A stretch of DNA of 34,858 bases from an uncultured Clostridia bacterium (GTDB lineage: Bacteria; Bacillota; Clostridia; Christensenellales; Borkfalkiaceae). Under the pieces are notes generated by a model. The model did no database searches and was not told the origin of the DNA. It saw only the letters and a program-made list of their open reading frames with translations. Both the position numbers and the translations under genes were made by a program. Where the stretch lies: NCBI GenBank assembly GCA_959605945.1, contig CAUHGY010000010.1, positions 1-34,858 of the forward strand, given 5' to 3'. This document shows positions 33,964-34,858 of the stretch, one piece after another. The first letter of the stretch is position 1. Every line of letters starts with the position of its first letter.

Positions 33964-34641
33964 TTATTCGCTTTTTATCCCGTAAAGTTTAACGCGCATG
34001 CGCGGCAGTGCCGTTTCTGAAGCGCCGAGCGGCATCATGGCGTTGCGATAATCGTGTTTGTCGCAAAAACCTTTGAGGTCTTTTTGCAATCTTTCAAAAT
34101 TTTTTTCCTGCAACAGGGCAAGTGCCGCTATGTATTTTTTTGCCGAGAGCCCGGCATGGCGCGAATATCTTAAAAGTTCGGCGTAATGGTGCAGGCAAAA
34201 GCCTTTGGTTGCTGCAAGCGTTTTGACGAATTCGTTTTCACGGGCGAACATTTGGGCAACGGTTTTATAATATTTTTCCATACTTTCCTGCGTCAAATCG
34301 CATATTATGCATGTTTTTCCTGCTTTTTCAAGCTCTTCTGCCTGTTTTAATGCGGCTTTTACCGATATGGGTTTTTTTATTTTTTCGCGAAGCGCATTTA
34401 CCCGCGTGGAAATCTGAAGGGCAACGCTCAATTTATTCTGCCGTTTGTAAAGCATATCGAAATGTTTGGCGCAGAAACCGAGTTTGTTTACTTTTGCGCG
34501 CGTAGAGTCCTCCATTACGGCGTCGTTTAAAAACTCGTGCAGAAACTGTTCTTCTACTATTCTCCGGATTTCGCAAAGCGGACATTCGCAGTCTGCTTTG
34601 AACTTTTCGTAAATCAATCCTGTATCTATATGGTATGCCAT
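33964..34641 (-). CDS. DUF6062 family protein with paired Cys/His motifs
   Basis: A 225-residue soluble protein, mostly helical and charged. It has internal repeats of a Cys/His pattern: CPLC near residue 19 with GFCAKHFDML, CIICDLTQ in the middle with GFCLHHYAELL, and a final GFCDKHDYRN. The motifs could bind two zinc ions or an iron-sulfur cluster, and they identify the DUF6062 family of Firmicutes, whose function is unknown. ATG 34641 has no Shine-Dalgarno, and a promoter points directly at it. It is a monocistronic gene convergent with pdxT. Confidence 0.88.
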   Translation of the reverse strand: MAYHIDTGLIYEKFKADCECPLCEIRRIVEEQFLHEFLNDAVMEDSTRAKVNKLGFCAKHFDMLYKRQNKLSVALQISTRVNALREKIKKPISVKAALKQAEELEKAGKTCIICDLTQESMEKYYKTVAQMFARENEFVKTLAATKGFCLHHYAELLRYSRHAGLSAKKYIAALALLQEKNFERLQKDLKGFCDKHDYRNAMMPLGASETALPRMRVKLYGIKSE

Positions 34642-34647
34642 AAATGT

Positions 34648-34676
34648 ATTTTAACAGATATATTAAAATTTTACAA
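34648..34676 (-). promoter_or_regulatory. Promoter of the DUF6062 gene
   Basis: On the minus strand TTGTAA (34676-34671), 17-base spacer, TAAAAT (34653-34648). Six bases separate the -10 box from the ATG at 34641, which implies a leaderless message. Confidence 0.65.
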
Positions 34677-34786
34677 TCTTTTTAGCAAGGTTTTATTAAT
34701 TGCCGTTTGTTTTGTTTTTGCGTCATTGAAAAAACAATCAATTTAAAAATTTTTTTGGATGATTTTTTAAAAATATTTACAACTCA

Positions 34787-34816
34787 TTGTAAAATATTTG
34801 GCTTTTGTGATATAAT
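34787..34816 (+). promoter_or_regulatory. Promoter reading out of the right edge
   Basis: TTGTAA (34787-34792), 18-base spacer ending in an extended TGA, then TATAAT (34811-34816). The downstream transcript starts in an inverted repeat: GAAAAC-TTGC (34825-34834) with GCAA-GG-GTTTTC (34837-34848). The gene it serves is outside the window. Confidence 0.6.
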
Positions 34817-34858
34817 ACAAGCGAGAAAACTTGCTTGCAAGGGTTTTCGAGCGCAGTG

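Overview
The window looks like a chromosomal segment of a Gram-positive, Clostridia-like bacterium, probably an uncultured gut lineage. The evidence is Shine-Dalgarno sites of the AGGAGG type, sigma-A promoters (TTGACA/TTGTAA, about 17 bp, TATAAT), lipoprotein signal peptides, secreted InlB-type repeat proteins, a MacB-like fused ABC transporter and the deoxyxylulose-independent PdxS/PdxT route to vitamin B6. The genus cannot be told from the sequence alone. No rRNA, tRNA, CRISPR array, transposase or phage gene was seen.

Region 1 (1-18.9 kb) is a carbohydrate-utilisation locus. An AraC-type regulator (cut by the left edge, minus strand) diverges from a long plus-strand operon. The operon holds a DUF4838 putative glycosidase, a cytosolic GH78-like enzyme, a secreted membrane-anchored InlB-repeat protein, two CUT1-type sugar permeases, a solute-binding lipoprotein, a second anchored surface protein, a TIM-barrel-like lipoprotein, a paralogous secreted InlB-repeat protein, a 43-residue peptide gene, a trehalase/GH63-like enzyme and an AGE-family sugar epimerase. 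A terminator closes it. No ABC ATPase is encoded, so a shared MsmX-type ATPase elsewhere probably drives uptake. The likely flow is glycan binding outside, import through the ABC system, then cleavage and epimerisation inside. The substrate is unknown. The shared regulatory region carries a 21-bp-period direct repeat that overlaps the operon's -35 box.

Region 2 (19.0-25.2 kb) holds a MacB/FtsX-type ABC transporter behind a perfect consensus promoter, a short-chain dehydrogenase on the minus strand, and a decayed accessory patch. The patch contains a 195-bp tandem duplication with a bidirectional terminator in each copy, an N-terminally damaged XRE regulator, a frameshifted membrane/zinc-ribbon gene, a 51-residue hydrophobic peptide gene on the minus strand, and an ArsR-family regulator. 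The 195-bp units contain what looks like the 3' tail of the 51-residue peptide gene.

Region 3 (25.2-34.9 kb) is housekeeping: uvrC, a Cof-type HAD phosphatase, lon, engB/ysxC, a MocR-like regulator that has lost both its PLP lysine and its C-terminal domain, pdxS-pdxT, a terminator, and a minus-strand DUF6062 gene. A strong promoter reads out of the right edge.

A recurring theme is that three genes (araC-like, uvrC, DUF6062) have a well-formed promoter whose predicted transcription start falls on the start codon and have no Shine-Dalgarno site. They are candidate leaderless genes in a genome that otherwise uses clear Shine-Dalgarno sites.
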